A stretch of DNA of 44,908 nt from Clostridiales bacterium CHKCI006 (GTDB lineage Bacteria > Bacillota_I > Bacilli_A > Erysipelotrichales > Coprobacillaceae), in NCBI GenBank assembly GCA_900018345.1, contig FCNA01000065.1, positions 1 through 44,908 of the forward strand, written 5' to 3'. Numbering within the stretch: the stretch's first letter is position 1; each line of letters opens with the position of its first letter. Below, in pieces: positions 17,716 to 25,951 of this stretch. Both the position numbers and the translations under genes were made by a program. Below the pieces are notes generated by a model. The model was not told the origin of the DNA. It did not search any database and saw only the letters and a list, made by a program, of their open reading frames with translations.

Positions 17716-18824
17716 TAAACATTGTCTCCTTCTTTAATATAGAGTGGACTGGCTTTGGTTCCGCTGAGATCCTTCACACGAGAAACGGTGGCTTTCTTAT
17801 CTACGATCACGTTTTCCAGATATGCACCCTCATCAATGACTGCATTGGAGAAAATGATGGAGTTGATGACGGTTGCACCCGTACCGATCTTTACTTCACG
17901 GCCGATGATGCTGCCTTCAACTTTACCGTCGATGATGGCACCATTGGCAACGAAGGATTTCGTTACTTTCGCATGTTCCTTATATTTTGTAGGTGGCGTA
18001 TCGTTCGTTCTTGTATAAATAGGCCAGTTGGATTTAAATACCTGGGTAGAAACATCAAGGTCGAGCATTTCTAAAGAGTATTCCATATAATGTTCCATGG
18101 AATCCAGGCAACGTGCATAGCCTTTGTATTCATAAGCGTTGATGGTTCTTTCATCCGCTAAATAAGCTAACGTATCTCTTAAGTTATAGAATGAACTTAA
18201 GTGTGTCGCATAGTCGATCAGATCCATTAAAACAGGCGTATTGATGACATAGGTTTCCAAAGAAATATCGCGTTCTTTCTTATTGCCTTTGTTGACTTTG
18301 AATTCATCGATCTTATTGCCGGTCATCTTCAAATAATCACTACCGATATAAGCCGTATCTGCATCATCGATGCGTTTATATACGACCGTAATATCCGCAC
18401 CGCTGGCAATATGGGCATCAATGACATCATTGTAGTTCATGGTTGTCACAATGTGGCAAGGTGCAATGACCACATAATCAGGCATATTGTCTTTAATAAA
18501 AGCAATGTTTTCAACCAGATTATTGATATCGTGATTGTACTTCAGGTTATTGGCATACTTTTCATTATAAAGCAAAGACATGCCGCCTTTTTTGGTATTG
18601 AAGTTCCAGCCGTTACCATGTCCGATATGTTTGAACAAAGAACGTGGGTTGTTTTGAATCAGAATACCGACAGAATCAATACCAGAATTAGACATATTGG
18701 ATAATACAATATCAATAATTGCATAGCGACCTAAATAGCTTACGGAAGCTACTGGTCTTCTCTCCGTCAGGCCACCATAGGTAACCGTTGAATGTAAGTT
18801 AACTAATCCTAATGTTTTTGCCAT
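17715..18824 (-). CDS. glgD: GlgD, second subunit of ADP-glucose pyrophosphorylase
   Basis: GlgD is the glucose-1-phosphate adenylyltransferase-like subunit that pairs with GlgC in Gram-positive bacteria and raises its activity. The protein has 369 residues: an N-terminal nucleotidyltransferase domain and a C-terminal left-handed beta-helix with hexapeptide repeats (VEGSIIGREVKIGTGATVINS). Compared with GlgC, the N-terminal GGxGTRL loop is degenerate (it begins KTLGLVNLHSTVTYGGLTER), as expected for GlgD. It follows glgC by 15 bases. Confidence 0.93.
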   Translation of the reverse strand: MAKTLGLVNLHSTVTYGGLTERRPVASVSYLGRYAIIDIVLSNMSNSGIDSVGILIQNNPRSLFKHIGHGNGWNFNTKKGGMSLLYNEKYANNLKYNHDINNLVENIAFIKDNMPDYVVIAPCHIVTTMNYNDVIDAHIASGADITVVYKRIDDADTAYIGSDYLKMTGNKIDEFKVNKGNKKERDISLETYVINTPVLMDLIDYATHLSSFYNLRDTLAYLADERTINAYEYKGYARCLDSMEHYMEYSLEMLDLDVSTQVFKSNWPIYTRTNDTPPTKYKEHAKVTKSFVANGAIIDGKVEGSIIGREVKIGTGATVINSIIFSNAVIDEGAYLENVIVDKKATVSRVKDLSGTKASPLYIKEGDNV

Positions 18825-18839
18825 TGTCTCTTCTCTCCC

Positions 18840-19967
18840 TTACTTATTATCACTAATCAGCATGACTTTTTCAGCCTGCTTGTTGATTTCTGTTCCTGCG
18901 CGGATCACGCAATCCTCGTCAACGATTGCCTTGTAAACTTCTGCGCCCTCTTCAACCAGTACGCCTGGCATCAGGACAGAGTCCACGACCTTTGCCCCTT
19001 TTCCGACAAAGACGTTATCAAATAAAACAGAACCTTCGATTTCACCGTTGATCACGCATCCCTGCGTCAGCATTGAGTTTTTGATCACCGCATCCTCACT
19101 AATGATCTGTGGATGAGAGAAAGTATCTTCTGTATAGATCTTCCAGTCTTTTTTCAGATTATAGAGATCCAGGTCATTTTTATCATCTAACAGGTCCATA
19201 TTCGCCTGCCATAAGCTTTCAACTGTTCCAACGTCTTTCCAGTATCCTTCAAATTCATAGGCATATAAACGTTTGCCGTCTTTGAGCATCGCTGGGATGA
19301 TGTTCATACCAAAGTCATGCTTACTGTTTTCATCTTTGGCATCATCAATCAGATAGCTGCGCAGTGCTTTGTAAGAGAAGATGTAAATACCCATGCTGGC
19401 CAGAGTTGATTTTGGTTCAGCAGGTTTTTCTTCGAATTCATAGATCGTCCCGTCTTCATAAGTATTCATGATACCAAAACGGCTAGCTTCTTTTAAAGAT
19501 ACATTCAGTACGGCAACCGTCAGGTCAGCCTTACGTTCTTTATGTGCTTCAAGCATCTTATCGTAATCCATTTTGTAGATGTGGTCACCAGAAAGGATCA
19601 GCACATAGTCTGGATCATAAGAGTCCAAAAAGCTGATATTCTGATAAATGGCATCCGCTGTACCTGCATACCAGGTAGCCCCAACTTCCCCTCTTTCACG
19701 AGCTGGCAAAATAGCGGCAAGTGAGCTAGAGCCATCCAGACCCCACTTTGTTCCTGAACCAACATAAGTCCCAAGTAAAACTGATTCATATTGTGTCAGT
19801 ACACCGACAATATCAATGTTTGAGTTTGCACAGTTAGAAAGTGGAAAATCAATAATACGATATTTACCACCGAAATGAACGGCAGGTTTAGCGACTTTAG
19901 CTGTTAATGCTTCCAATCGAGTTCCGCGACCACCCGCAAGGATCATTGCTACCATTTCTTTTTTCAT
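18840..19967 (-). CDS. glgC: Glucose-1-phosphate adenylyltransferase
   Basis: GlgC makes ADP-glucose from glucose-1-phosphate and ATP, the committed step of glycogen synthesis. The protein has 375 residues. The nucleotide-binding loop [12 protein letters not shown] and [19 protein letters not shown] are at the N-terminus, GDHIYKMDY is the metal/substrate site, and hexapeptide repeats form the C-terminal beta-helix. AAGGAGGTA precedes the ATG, and a good extended -10 promoter lies upstream (20018-20045). No glgB or glgP is in the window. Confidence 0.97.
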   Translation of the reverse strand: MKKEMVAMILAGGRGTRLEALTAKVAKPAVHFGGKYRIIDFPLSNCANSNIDIVGVLTQYESVLLGTYVGSGTKWGLDGSSSLAAILPARERGEVGATWYAGTADAIYQNISFLDSYDPDYVLILSGDHIYKMDYDKMLEAHKERKADLTVAVLNVSLKEASRFGIMNTYEDGTIYEFEEKPAEPKSTLASMGIYIFSYKALRSYLIDDAKDENSKHDFGMNIIPAMLKDGKRLYAYEFEGYWKDVGTVESLWQANMDLLDDKNDLDLYNLKKDWKIYTEDTFSHPQIISEDAVIKNSMLTQGCVINGEIEGSVLFDNVFVGKGAKVVDSVLMPGVLVEEGAEVYKAIVDEDCVIRAGTEINKQAEKVMLISDNK

Positions 19968-20017
19968 ATCTCGTATTTACCTCCTTGAGCGTTATGAAAC
20001 CGCTTTTCTATATCCAT

Positions 20018-20045
20018 ATTTTAGCACAATATCCCTGCTTTGCAA
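20018..20045 (-). promoter_or_regulatory. Promoter of glgC-glgD-glgA
   Basis: The -35 is TTGCAA (20040-20045), the spacer is 16 bases, and the -10 is TAAAAT (20018-20023) preceded by TGC (extended -10). Confidence 0.7.
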
Positions 20046-20127
20046 ATCTCTTTTTGAAAAAATATAGACAGAAGTTTCATTCCCACAAGTCTTTTTCAGA
20101 CTTTTAACAAAGCGCTACCAAAAAAAA

Positions 20128-20178
20128 CATATAATTAACAGCCTGTCTGGTCTAATCTATAAAAAACCTGCATATATT
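20128..20178 (+). promoter_or_regulatory. Possible sporulation (SigE-type) promoter of cwlJ-gerQ
   Basis: Two boxes fit the CATAYANT style of mother-cell -10 elements: CATATAAT (20128-20135) and CATATATT (20171-20178). The first leaves a reasonable leader before the ribosome binding site at 20185-20192; the second is too close. A clear -35 is not visible for either. The assignment leans on cwlJ and gerQ being mother-cell genes in Bacillus. Confidence 0.3.
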
Positions 20179-20200
20179 CATAGCAAAGGAGGTTGAAACT

Positions 20201-20623
20201 ATCACTTCACGCTGCAAATATACAGGCAAAGAGATCGATCTTCTGGGTCGGCTGATCCGCTCTGAGGCGGTTGGGGAAGGCAATTTCGGAATGCTATTAG
20301 TGGGCAATGTCGTCATCAATCGCGTCGTTGCCAACTGTGACGTCTTTAGAGAGACCCGCACGATCAGTGATGTCATCTATCAGACCAATGCTTTTGCCGG
20401 TGTCAACACCCCTTTATTTGTCGGCTCAGCCACCGCCAAAGAGAAGGAGCTTGCCGAAAGAAACATCAAAGGATATCGCGCCGAGCCTGCCAACCGGGCA
20501 CTCTGGTATCGCAATCCCGGTACCGGCGTCGCCTGTTCGCCCCAGTGGTACGGTCATTTTTCCGGACGTTTTAAACAGCATTGCTTCTATAACCCTGAAT
20601 ACAGTTTAGGCTGCAATTTATAA
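20201..20623 (+). CDS. cwlJ: Spore cortex-lytic enzyme CwlJ
   Basis: CwlJ is a spore-coat cell wall hydrolase (Hydrolase_2 family) that breaks cortex peptidoglycan during germination. The family fold starts at YTGKEIDLLGRLIRSEAVGEG, with the expected catalytic Glu22 in RSEA, then GMLLVGNVVINRV, and ends SPQWYGHFSGRFKQHCFYNP. The full-length frame has no ATG, GTG or TTG before the internal ATG at 20291, which would delete the catalytic Glu. A strong AAAGGAGG (20185-20192) lies 8 bases before an ATC codon at 20201; starting there gives 140 residues, matching the 142 of Bacillus CwlJ. So the start is probably AUC, unless the sequence carries an error. gerQ follows 16 bases later. Confidence 0.85.
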   Translation: MTSRCKYTGKEIDLLGRLIRSEAVGEGNFGMLLVGNVVINRVVANCDVFRETRTISDVIYQTNAFAGVNTPLFVGSATAKEKELAERNIKGYRAEPANRALWYRNPGTGVACSPQWYGHFSGRFKQHCFYNPEYSLGCNL

Positions 20624-20639
20624 ACAAGGAGGTTTTTTC

Positions 20640-21065
20640 ATGGATTATCAGCATAAAAACTATAACTATGCCCAGCCCTATGCCACCCCCGGACAGGAAC
20701 GGCAGGTCTATGTCAACCAGCCCTGCCCAAAACCAACACCCTATCCGACGCCCGGCTATGGTCAACCCGTATATCAGGATGGGACCTACTCCAGTCCTTA
20801 CGGGCCGCTTTCCGGCTTTGTCGAGGAATCGTATATCGAAAACATCCTGCGCCTTAACAAAGGCAAAGTGGGAACTTTCTACTTTACTTATACCGACTCC
20901 AACGAATGGCGCGATCGTGTCTACAAAGGGGTGATCGAAGCGGCCGGACGCGATCACCTGATCATCAGCGATCCAAAGACCGGCAAGCGCTATCTCTTAC
21001 AGCTGATCTACTTCACCTGGGCCGAGTTTGACGAAGAGATTGCCTACGATTATCCTTTCCGCTAA
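20640..21065 (+). CDS. gerQ: Spore coat protein GerQ
   Basis: GerQ is needed for CwlJ to reach the spore coat and is cross-linked by transglutaminase in Bacillus. The protein has 141 residues. The N-terminal half is low-complexity and rich in Tyr, Pro and Gln (for instance YPTPGYGQPVYQDGTYSSPY), and the conserved C-terminal domain reads VEESYIENILRLNKGKVGTF, followed by WRDRVYKGVIEAAGRDHLII. It is shorter than Bacillus GerQ (about 180 residues) because of the N-terminal part. AAGGAGG precedes the ATG. It is co-oriented with cwlJ, matching their joint role, and is followed by a terminator. Confidence 0.93.
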   Translation: MDYQHKNYNYAQPYATPGQERQVYVNQPCPKPTPYPTPGYGQPVYQDGTYSSPYGPLSGFVEESYIENILRLNKGKVGTFYFTYTDSNEWRDRVYKGVIEAAGRDHLIISDPKTGKRYLLQLIYFTWAEFDEEIAYDYPFR

Positions 21066-21066
21066 A

Positions 21067-21090
21067 AAAAGGGCAGAGATCTGCCCTTTT
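21067..21090. terminator. Bidirectional terminator between gerQ and the GNAT gene
   Basis: The 10-bp perfect stem AAAAGGGCAG/CTGCCCTTTT with an AGAT loop lies between convergent genes. T-runs on both strands let it serve both. Confidence 0.85.
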
Positions 21091-21131
21091 AACGTGCTTA
21101 TTGTACTGTTGTACAATCACTCATTTCACAC

Positions 21132-21611
21132 CTAGACCCGCTTTTCGCGCTGAAACCCTTCATACAGCCCGACCTGGCATGTACCGACCTTGCGATAACC
21201 TCGCTTTTCATAAAATGCATTCAAAGCCTGATTGGTCTGCATGCAATCCAAACGGACCAGACATCGCCCTTCGCGCTGTGCCAGGGCTTCTACCTCCGTC
21301 AATAGACGGCTGCCTGCCCCCGGACAGCCAGGATCAGAGACGAGCTGATGCACATAGAAAGCCGGACGCTGATCATACCAGCCATCATCATCCGTTTCTA
21401 AAATACAGGCCGCTTGCAGCTGATCCTGTTCTATCAGGACATACATCTTGCCTGCCTGCTGTTTTTCCACAAAATAGGTAAACGGGAAAACATCCAGATA
21501 GTTGGTCACATTCCATTGTGAAATGCCTTTTTCATCCATCCAGGCGATGCGTTCGGCAATCAGATCAAACACCATTTGAACCTGCACAGATGAAGCTAAC
21601 TTTAATTCCAT
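21132..21611 (-). CDS. GNAT family N-acetyltransferase
   Basis: The protein has 159 residues with a GNAT fold. The acetyl-CoA loop region reads VSDPGCPGAGSRLLTEVEAL (about residues 91-110), slightly unusual compared with the standard RxxGxG/A, and the C-terminal part LNAFYEKRGYRKVG is typical of the family. The ribosome binding site GGAG is near the ATG. It lies 11 bases downstream of folT and may share its transcript and THF riboswitch. The substrate cannot be told from the sequence. Confidence 0.85.
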   Translation of the reverse strand: MELKLASSVQVQMVFDLIAERIAWMDEKGISQWNVTNYLDVFPFTYFVEKQQAGKMYVLIEQDQLQAACILETDDDGWYDQRPAFYVHQLVSDPGCPGAGSRLLTEVEALAQREGRCLVRLDCMQTNQALNAFYEKRGYRKVGTCQVGLYEGFQREKRV

Positions 21612-21622
21612 CTTTATCTCCT

Positions 21623-22420
21623 TTAATCATGCGTATATCGTTTCAGGATGTAGCCTAAACCGGTAATGGCAAAGCTGACGATCGGCACTAAGAACATCGG
21701 TGTTACAAAGCGCGGCAGCCAATAAAAAATCAAAGGGACAGTTTTGCCCATATACAGCCATAAACCATAACCGCTGATCAATGAGCGCAAGATCATTGCC
21801 AGAAATGTGACAAGATAGATCTTATCAAAGGAAAAGAGCCCTTCGGTCGAACGTTTGTGTGAGAAAAAAAACATCAGGACGATCGATAAGACGATTGCCA
21901 GAAGAAAAGCCCCCAGCAAAATACCATTCACGATATGGAATCCATTTTCAAACGAGATCATCTGTACCACACGTTGTGCTTCAGACTGGCCCTGACCCAT
22001 TACGGATGTCATGAGGATCATAGCGAGACCATAAGCCACTAAAAAAGCCACGAGCTCACGTCGGATCGAACGTGTCAGGTTGACCTTCTTAAAGCCTAAA
22101 TAGATCATCCCGGGCAACCAGCCCACAACGATTTCAGAAAGCGTGAAAATAGGATTCCAGACACCTCCTGTTATCAACAAATACTGCAGCGTATCATATA
22201 ACGCCGCGACGATCAGTCCCCCAAAGGGACCTAATACCAGACTGGCAATGACTAATGGCACAGCCGTGAAGCCAATGCTCTGGCTGGCACCCCCAAAATT
22301 CAGTTTAATGCTGGTGGGAATGCCCGTGACACGCTGGAAACCGCCGCCCAGTAAAAAAGCGATGGTTACCAGAAATGCCCCAAACACGATGGTTTGGGTC
22401 GAAAAACCTTTTCTTTTCAT
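21623..22420 (-). CDS. folT: ECF transporter S component, folate type
   Basis: This is the substrate-binding membrane subunit of an energy-coupling factor transporter. The protein has 265 residues and about six transmembrane segments, and includes the S-component-like stretch GFTAVPLVIASLVLGPFGGL. The ATG at 22420 was chosen because GGAGG lies 5 bases before it; the upstream open frame is riboswitch RNA. A THF riboswitch directly precedes it and folC lies next upstream, so folate is the most likely cargo. The ATPase and transmembrane (EcfA/EcfT) subunits are not in the window, as is usual for group II ECF systems. Confidence 0.85.
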   Translation of the reverse strand: MKRKGFSTQTIVFGAFLVTIAFLLGGGFQRVTGIPTSIKLNFGGASQSIGFTAVPLVIASLVLGPFGGLIVAALYDTLQYLLITGGVWNPIFTLSEIVVGWLPGMIYLGFKKVNLTRSIRRELVAFLVAYGLAMILMTSVMGQGQSEAQRVVQMISFENGFHIVNGILLGAFLLAIVLSIVLMFFFSHKRSTEGLFSFDKIYLVTFLAMILRSLISGYGLWLYMGKTVPLIFYWLPRFVTPMFLVPIVSFAITGLGYILKRYTHD

Positions 22421-22439
22421 CTTAACCTCCATTTCTCCA

Positions 22440-22540
22440 GAGGCCGCACGCAGCGGATGCAGCAGACTACCGCGATGAACCATCTTCGTCCTTTACCGAC
22501 ATCCCATGTAAAGGCACTTGACGCAGTCTGCCTACTCTGA
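22440..22540 (-). promoter_or_regulatory. THF (tetrahydrofolate) riboswitch
   Basis: The minus strand shows the family's conserved pieces in order: GAGTAG, GCGTCAAGTG, ATGGGATGTCG, ACGAAG, GCGGT and TGCATCCGCT. They lie between the -10 box at 22548 and the ribosome binding site of folT. Riboswitches of this class bind reduced folates and repress folate uptake and synthesis genes; here the last conserved segment is close enough to the start region for control of translation. Confidence 0.9.
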
Positions 22541-22547
22541 CTTCTCT

Positions 22548-22553
22548 ATTATA
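22548..22553 (-). promoter_or_regulatory. -10 box of folT
   Basis: A perfect TATAAT lies about 10 bases upstream of the THF riboswitch. The expected -35 region (about 22571-22576) is inside the folC 3' end and is weak (TTTCCT). Confidence 0.55.
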
Positions 22554-22565
22554 CAGAGTTTCAGG

Positions 22566-23798
22566 CTAAGAGGAAACCTTTATTTGTGTATCTTTGTCGA
22601 AAAGATGCCGTACATACGAAATAAAATGCAAAGACCCGGTCACTAACAGCACCGTCTTGGGATCTTGCTTCCATTGCTTCAGACCGGTTTCAACACGATC
22701 CAGATATGCGACTCCGCTTAATCTGGATAGATCTGTAGCACGTAAGGCACGCTCATCATCGAAATGACAGACTCGAACCGTAAAACCTGCCTCCTGAAGC
22801 ATTTTGGCCATCCGAACATAATCTTTATCGCGCAAAGCCGCATAGATGACCTCAACAGGATGCTCACCGACCCGCTGCTTAACGGTTTGGATCAATGCGG
22901 TCATCGCTTCCCTATTATGCGCGCCATCCAAGAAAAGATCCTGTCCCTGATAGGTAAAGTGTTCAAAACGTCCCGGCCAGTGTGCCATCCTGAGACCACT
23001 GATGATGGCTGCATCCAGCGCATGGGACCATAATCCTAAAACCACATCGATGGCCAGGCTCGCATTGGCCACCTGGTACATCCCGACATCCCCCAAGCGG
23101 ATATCCAGTCCACGATAATGAAAATCAATCGGGTATTGGGTCACCTCTGGAAGATCACTGTAATGGATCACGGTCTTTTTCTGATGGGCCATCTCATCCA
23201 GCACCGCCATCAGCGCTTCTGGCATCCGACCACAGAAGACAGGAACGCCTTCTTTGATGATGCCTCCCTTTTGCCGTGCAACATCCTCAAGTGTCGGTCC
23301 TAAACTGGCCAGATGATCATGGCCGATATTGGTGATCACACTGGCAATCGGAGTAATCAGATTCGTTTTATCATTCAGTCCGCCAATCCCGGCTTCAATG
23401 ATGACATAGTCCAACGGCTGGCTTAAAAAGTAAGCAAACATTAAAAGAATGTCACTTTCAAACATGGATAACCCGTATTTTTCAATCGTTGGCTGCCAGG
23501 TATTGATGAGATCTAAAAACACATCATCTGCAATCGGCTGACGATCGATACAGATGCGGTCATTATGACTGAGGATATAGGGCGAAGTAAAGGTCCCCAC
23601 ATGGTAACCGGCAGCCATCAGGATGCAGGCCAGATCATTGACCGTACTGCCTTTCCCATTGGTTCCCGCTACATGGATCATCTTCAGACGTTGATATGGA
23701 AGTCCGATCTCATCCAGGATTTCTTTAAAACGCGCTAAAGTCGTCTTGTGCCTGCGTCCTTCTAAAAAAGCACAGGCCTCTTTGATATGTACAAACAT
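22566..23798 (-). CDS. folC: Folylpolyglutamate synthase / dihydrofolate synthase
   Basis: FolC adds glutamate to folates (and in bifunctional forms makes dihydrofolate). The protein has 410 residues. The ATP loop HVAGTNGKGST is at about residues 42-52, followed by GTFTSPYILSHNDRI and VIIEAGIGGLNDKTN, and the C-terminal Mur-ligase-like domain contains DGAHNREAMTAL. I chose the ATG at 23798 (MFVHIKEACAFLEG) because AAAGGAAAG precedes it and the upstream extension runs into the esterase gene. It begins one base after the esterase stop. Confidence 0.93.
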   Translation of the reverse strand: MFVHIKEACAFLEGRRHKTTLARFKEILDEIGLPYQRLKMIHVAGTNGKGSTVNDLACILMAAGYHVGTFTSPYILSHNDRICIDRQPIADDVFLDLINTWQPTIEKYGLSMFESDILLMFAYFLSQPLDYVIIEAGIGGLNDKTNLITPIASVITNIGHDHLASLGPTLEDVARQKGGIIKEGVPVFCGRMPEALMAVLDEMAHQKKTVIHYSDLPEVTQYPIDFHYRGLDIRLGDVGMYQVANASLAIDVVLGLWSHALDAAIISGLRMAHWPGRFEHFTYQGQDLFLDGAHNREAMTALIQTVKQRVGEHPVEVIYAALRDKDYVRMAKMLQEAGFTVRVCHFDDERALRATDLSRLSGVAYLDRVETGLKQWKQDPKTVLLVTGSLHFISYVRHLFDKDTQIKVSS

Positions 23799-23799
23799 C

Positions 23800-24588
23800 T
23801 TACTTTCCTTTCCTGCCAAATAACAGCGGCATAAAGACCGGTACGCGCTTCGACCATTCCCACTCATTATGGCTGGCCGTACCGATATATTGGAAATAGA
23901 GTGGTTCAATGCGCTCCTGCAGCAAGGCTAAGATGCGGGCATTGGACGTGCGATACCAGATATTCGCTTCCTCATCCCCACAGCCCTCATCGCTGCCAAT
24001 ATCAAAGTAAAAAGCTTCTATGGCGGATAGATCACTTTGCTCGATCAGCGTCTGGAACTCATTTTCATAAAACCAGAAAGCCGTCGACAAGGCCGCACAC
24101 TTCTTAAAGACCTCTGGATAGGCCAAGGCAGCATAGCTGGCAATCACCCCACCCATGGAACTGCCGCAGATTCCTGTATCCTGCGGATCGGTCGGATAGC
24201 GCGCATCGACCCAGGGCTTCAGTTCCTCGATCAGCCAACGCACATAAAGATCGCCTTCACCGCCAATGATCATTCCTGGCTGGTGCGTTTCATGAAAGCT
24301 CAGATCTTCATCGATCGGCCATGGTCCATATTCGTCCATGCGCTTAAATCCTTCCTGATTACAATAAACAGCCACCAGGATCACCTTCATCCCGGAACGT
24401 GTCACATAATCCAAAAAGCCCCAGCTCCTGTGTCCAAAGGCTGTTTCATCGAAAAAAGCATTCTCGCCGTCCTGAATATACAAGACCGGATAACGCTCCA
24501 AGCTGTCTTCATAATGATCCGGTACATAGATCACCACCTGACGATCCCTTTTTAATGAATGAATCGGTAATACAAATCTTTCCAGCAT
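23800..24588 (-). CDS. Putative esterase (alpha/beta hydrolase)
   Basis: The protein has 262 residues and resembles the esterase-D/Fes-like family of alpha/beta hydrolases. Visible features are YPVLYIQDGENAFFDE near residues 33-48, the nucleophile elbow CGSSMGGVIASYAA with Ser144, and a likely catalytic His in ASHNEWEW near residue 244. No signal peptide is seen, so it should be cytosolic. GGGGGAAG precedes the ATG. Its position between divIC and folC suggests co-transcription but no clear functional link. The substrate is unknown. Confidence 0.85.
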   Translation of the reverse strand: MLERFVLPIHSLKRDRQVVIYVPDHYEDSLERYPVLYIQDGENAFFDETAFGHRSWGFLDYVTRSGMKVILVAVYCNQEGFKRMDEYGPWPIDEDLSFHETHQPGMIIGGEGDLYVRWLIEELKPWVDARYPTDPQDTGICGSSMGGVIASYAALAYPEVFKKCAALSTAFWFYENEFQTLIEQSDLSAIEAFYFDIGSDEGCGDEEANIWYRTSNARILALLQERIEPLYFQYIGTASHNEWEWSKRVPVFMPLLFGRKGK

Positions 24589-24632
24589 CTTTCTTCCCCC
24601 ATTACGATAAATAAAAAGAAGCGATCGGTCGC

Positions 24633-24935
24633 TTACTGCTGCGTATTGTCATCGGGCAGCGTAATGACCTTCTCGCCTTCTTTTGTAAAAACCCAATACT
24701 TACGGGCATAGCGCGTAACATAATTTTCGTCATCCAACAAATCGAGCTGCTCTTCCAGCTTCTGACGTTCTTCCTCCAGCGTCACCTTTTGTGCTTCAAG
24801 TTCAGCTAGCTGTTTGGAATCTAAGTAATAATGATAGACGCGTTGACCCATAGAATAAAGCATCACACAAGATAAAATGACACAGGCAAAACCAATCAAT
24901 CTACTCTTTTTGAATTTTCTTCTTTGCTTGGCCAA
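24633..24935 (-). CDS. divIC: Septum formation initiator DivIC (FtsB-like)
   Basis: The protein has 100 residues: a short basic cytosolic part, one transmembrane helix (about residues 12-30), then a coiled coil (LAELEAQKVTLEEERQKLEE) and the closing region ENYVTRYARKYWVFTKEGEKV, all typical of DivIC/FtsB. In cell division it pairs with FtsL and DivIB. The start is a TTG (24933-24935) with AAGGTGAT upstream; the frame overlaps the end of yabQ by 35 bases. Its place after yabP-yabQ matches Bacillus subtilis. Confidence 0.92.
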   Translation of the reverse strand: MAKQRRKFKKSRLIGFACVILSCVMLYSMGQRVYHYYLDSKQLAELEAQKVTLEEERQKLEEQLDLLDDENYVTRYARKYWVFTKEGEKVITLPDDNTQQ

Positions 24936-25317
24936 GTCCCATCACCTTCCTTGTTTTTCTTAGTATAGCATTAATTGAACGAAAAATGAAGCGAAACGGG
25001 AAAAAAAGCCATCGAACCAGGCGCATTTGCCGTTCTACCTGCCCCAGATAGAGCCGCGCAAAGCAAAATTCATAAACCATGACTCCCAAGCAAAAGGTCA
25101 TCAGCATATACACATTCGTATAGCCGCCGTTGATTGCCTGAAGGCTGAAAAACAGACCAGCCGAAATCAGGCTGGCCAGGACGATCTCTATCAAATAGCC
25201 TAACAGCCCACGCCGGCAGCGATAGACCAGCCGGTTGATCCAGCCATACCCAAAAGAGACCGCCAGCCCATAAAGAAAAGCCGCCGCCAGTGATTGAACC
25301 TGTACTTCCAGTGACAT
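24901..25317 (-). CDS. yabQ: Spore cortex biosynthesis protein YabQ
   Basis: The protein has 138 residues with about three to four transmembrane segments (for example FLYGLAVSFGYGW, IVLASLISAGLFFSL, LMTFCLGVMVYEF) and a basic C-terminal tail. It begins MSLEVQVQSL, as YabQ proteins do. In Bacillus YabQ sits in the outer forespore membrane and is needed for the cortex. It overlaps the yabP stop by one base (TAATG) and the divIC start by 35 bases. The neighbourhood rqcP-yabP-yabQ-divIC supports the call. Confidence 0.88.
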   Translation of the reverse strand: MSLEVQVQSLAAAFLYGLAVSFGYGWINRLVYRCRRGLLGYLIEIVLASLISAGLFFSLQAINGGYTNVYMLMTFCLGVMVYEFCFARLYLGQVERQMRLVRWLFFPFRFIFRSINAILRKTRKVMGLGQAKKKIQKE

Positions 25318-25616
25318 TATTTTAGCAGTTTACCTAAAAATTTCTCCTTTGGTGCCGGTCCTTTCTTACTGGCGACATACGATAACGAAGTAATATTTCC
25401 CTTGATACTGACTTCTGCTTGCTCCTGATCAAATTTCACGAGTGTCAGTTCACTGCCGGTCAGATTCAAAAAGCCCAGTGAGGTCTCAATCAGAAATTCA
25501 GTCGCATCAAAGCTCTCTATGTTTTTGACTCCCGTCAGTTCCACGGTCTTGCGGTCCTTGATCACCACATGATGAAAAGGCGCCTGGTCGAAACGAAATG
25601 TATTGGTATGATCCAT
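25317..25616 (-). CDS. yabP: Sporulation protein YabP
   Basis: YabP is a small protein of the spore cortex pathway. It has 99 residues and the family core VELTGVKNIESFDATEFLIET followed by LGFLNLTGSELTL and VSIKGNITSLSYV. It lies between rqcP and yabQ as in Bacillus and is 44 bases downstream of rqcP. With yabQ, spoVT, cwlJ and gerQ it indicates that the host forms endospores. Confidence 0.93.
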   Translation of the reverse strand: MDHTNTFRFDQAPFHHVVIKDRKTVELTGVKNIESFDATEFLIETSLGFLNLTGSELTLVKFDQEQAEVSIKGNITSLSYVASKKGPAPKEKFLGKLLK

Positions 25617-25660
25617 CCAATCCCTCCTTACATCTTCATTGTATGAGGGTGGATGAATGA

Positions 25661-25921
25661 CTATGCTTCTATTTTTTCATCTTTCACCAGGCGATACATC
25701 AAATGACTCTCATCTTTTAAGACATGCTCCTTGAGCATCAGCACTTCTACTTCTAAACGGCGGCGACCAAATTCAACAGTGATCAGATCACCGATCTTCA
25801 ACTGATGACTTGGCTTTGCCACCTTGCCATTGACTAAGACACGCTCACTGCCGGCCATTTCTTTGGACAGCGTCCGACGTTTGATGATACGGGAAACTTT
25901 TAAATATTTATCTAAACGCAT
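25661..25921 (-). CDS. rqcP: S4-domain RNA-binding protein RqcP (YabO)
   Basis: The protein has 86 residues. The S4 RNA-binding domain occupies the N-terminal two-thirds: MRLDKYLKVSRIIKRRTLSKE, then VLVNGKVAKPSHQLKIGDLI. RqcP is part of bacterial ribosome quality control with RqcH and helps add alanine tails to stalled chains on 50S subunits. It lies directly before yabP, as yabO does in Bacillus. AAAGGAGGGATATC precedes the ATG. In Bacillus yabM and yabN lie between spoVT and yabO; here both are missing. Confidence 0.93.
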   Translation of the reverse strand: MRLDKYLKVSRIIKRRTLSKEMAGSERVLVNGKVAKPSHQLKIGDLITVEFGRRRLEVEVLMLKEHVLKDESHLMYRLVKDEKIEA

Positions 25922-25951
25922 GATATCCCTCCTTTGGAGGATTATATCACG

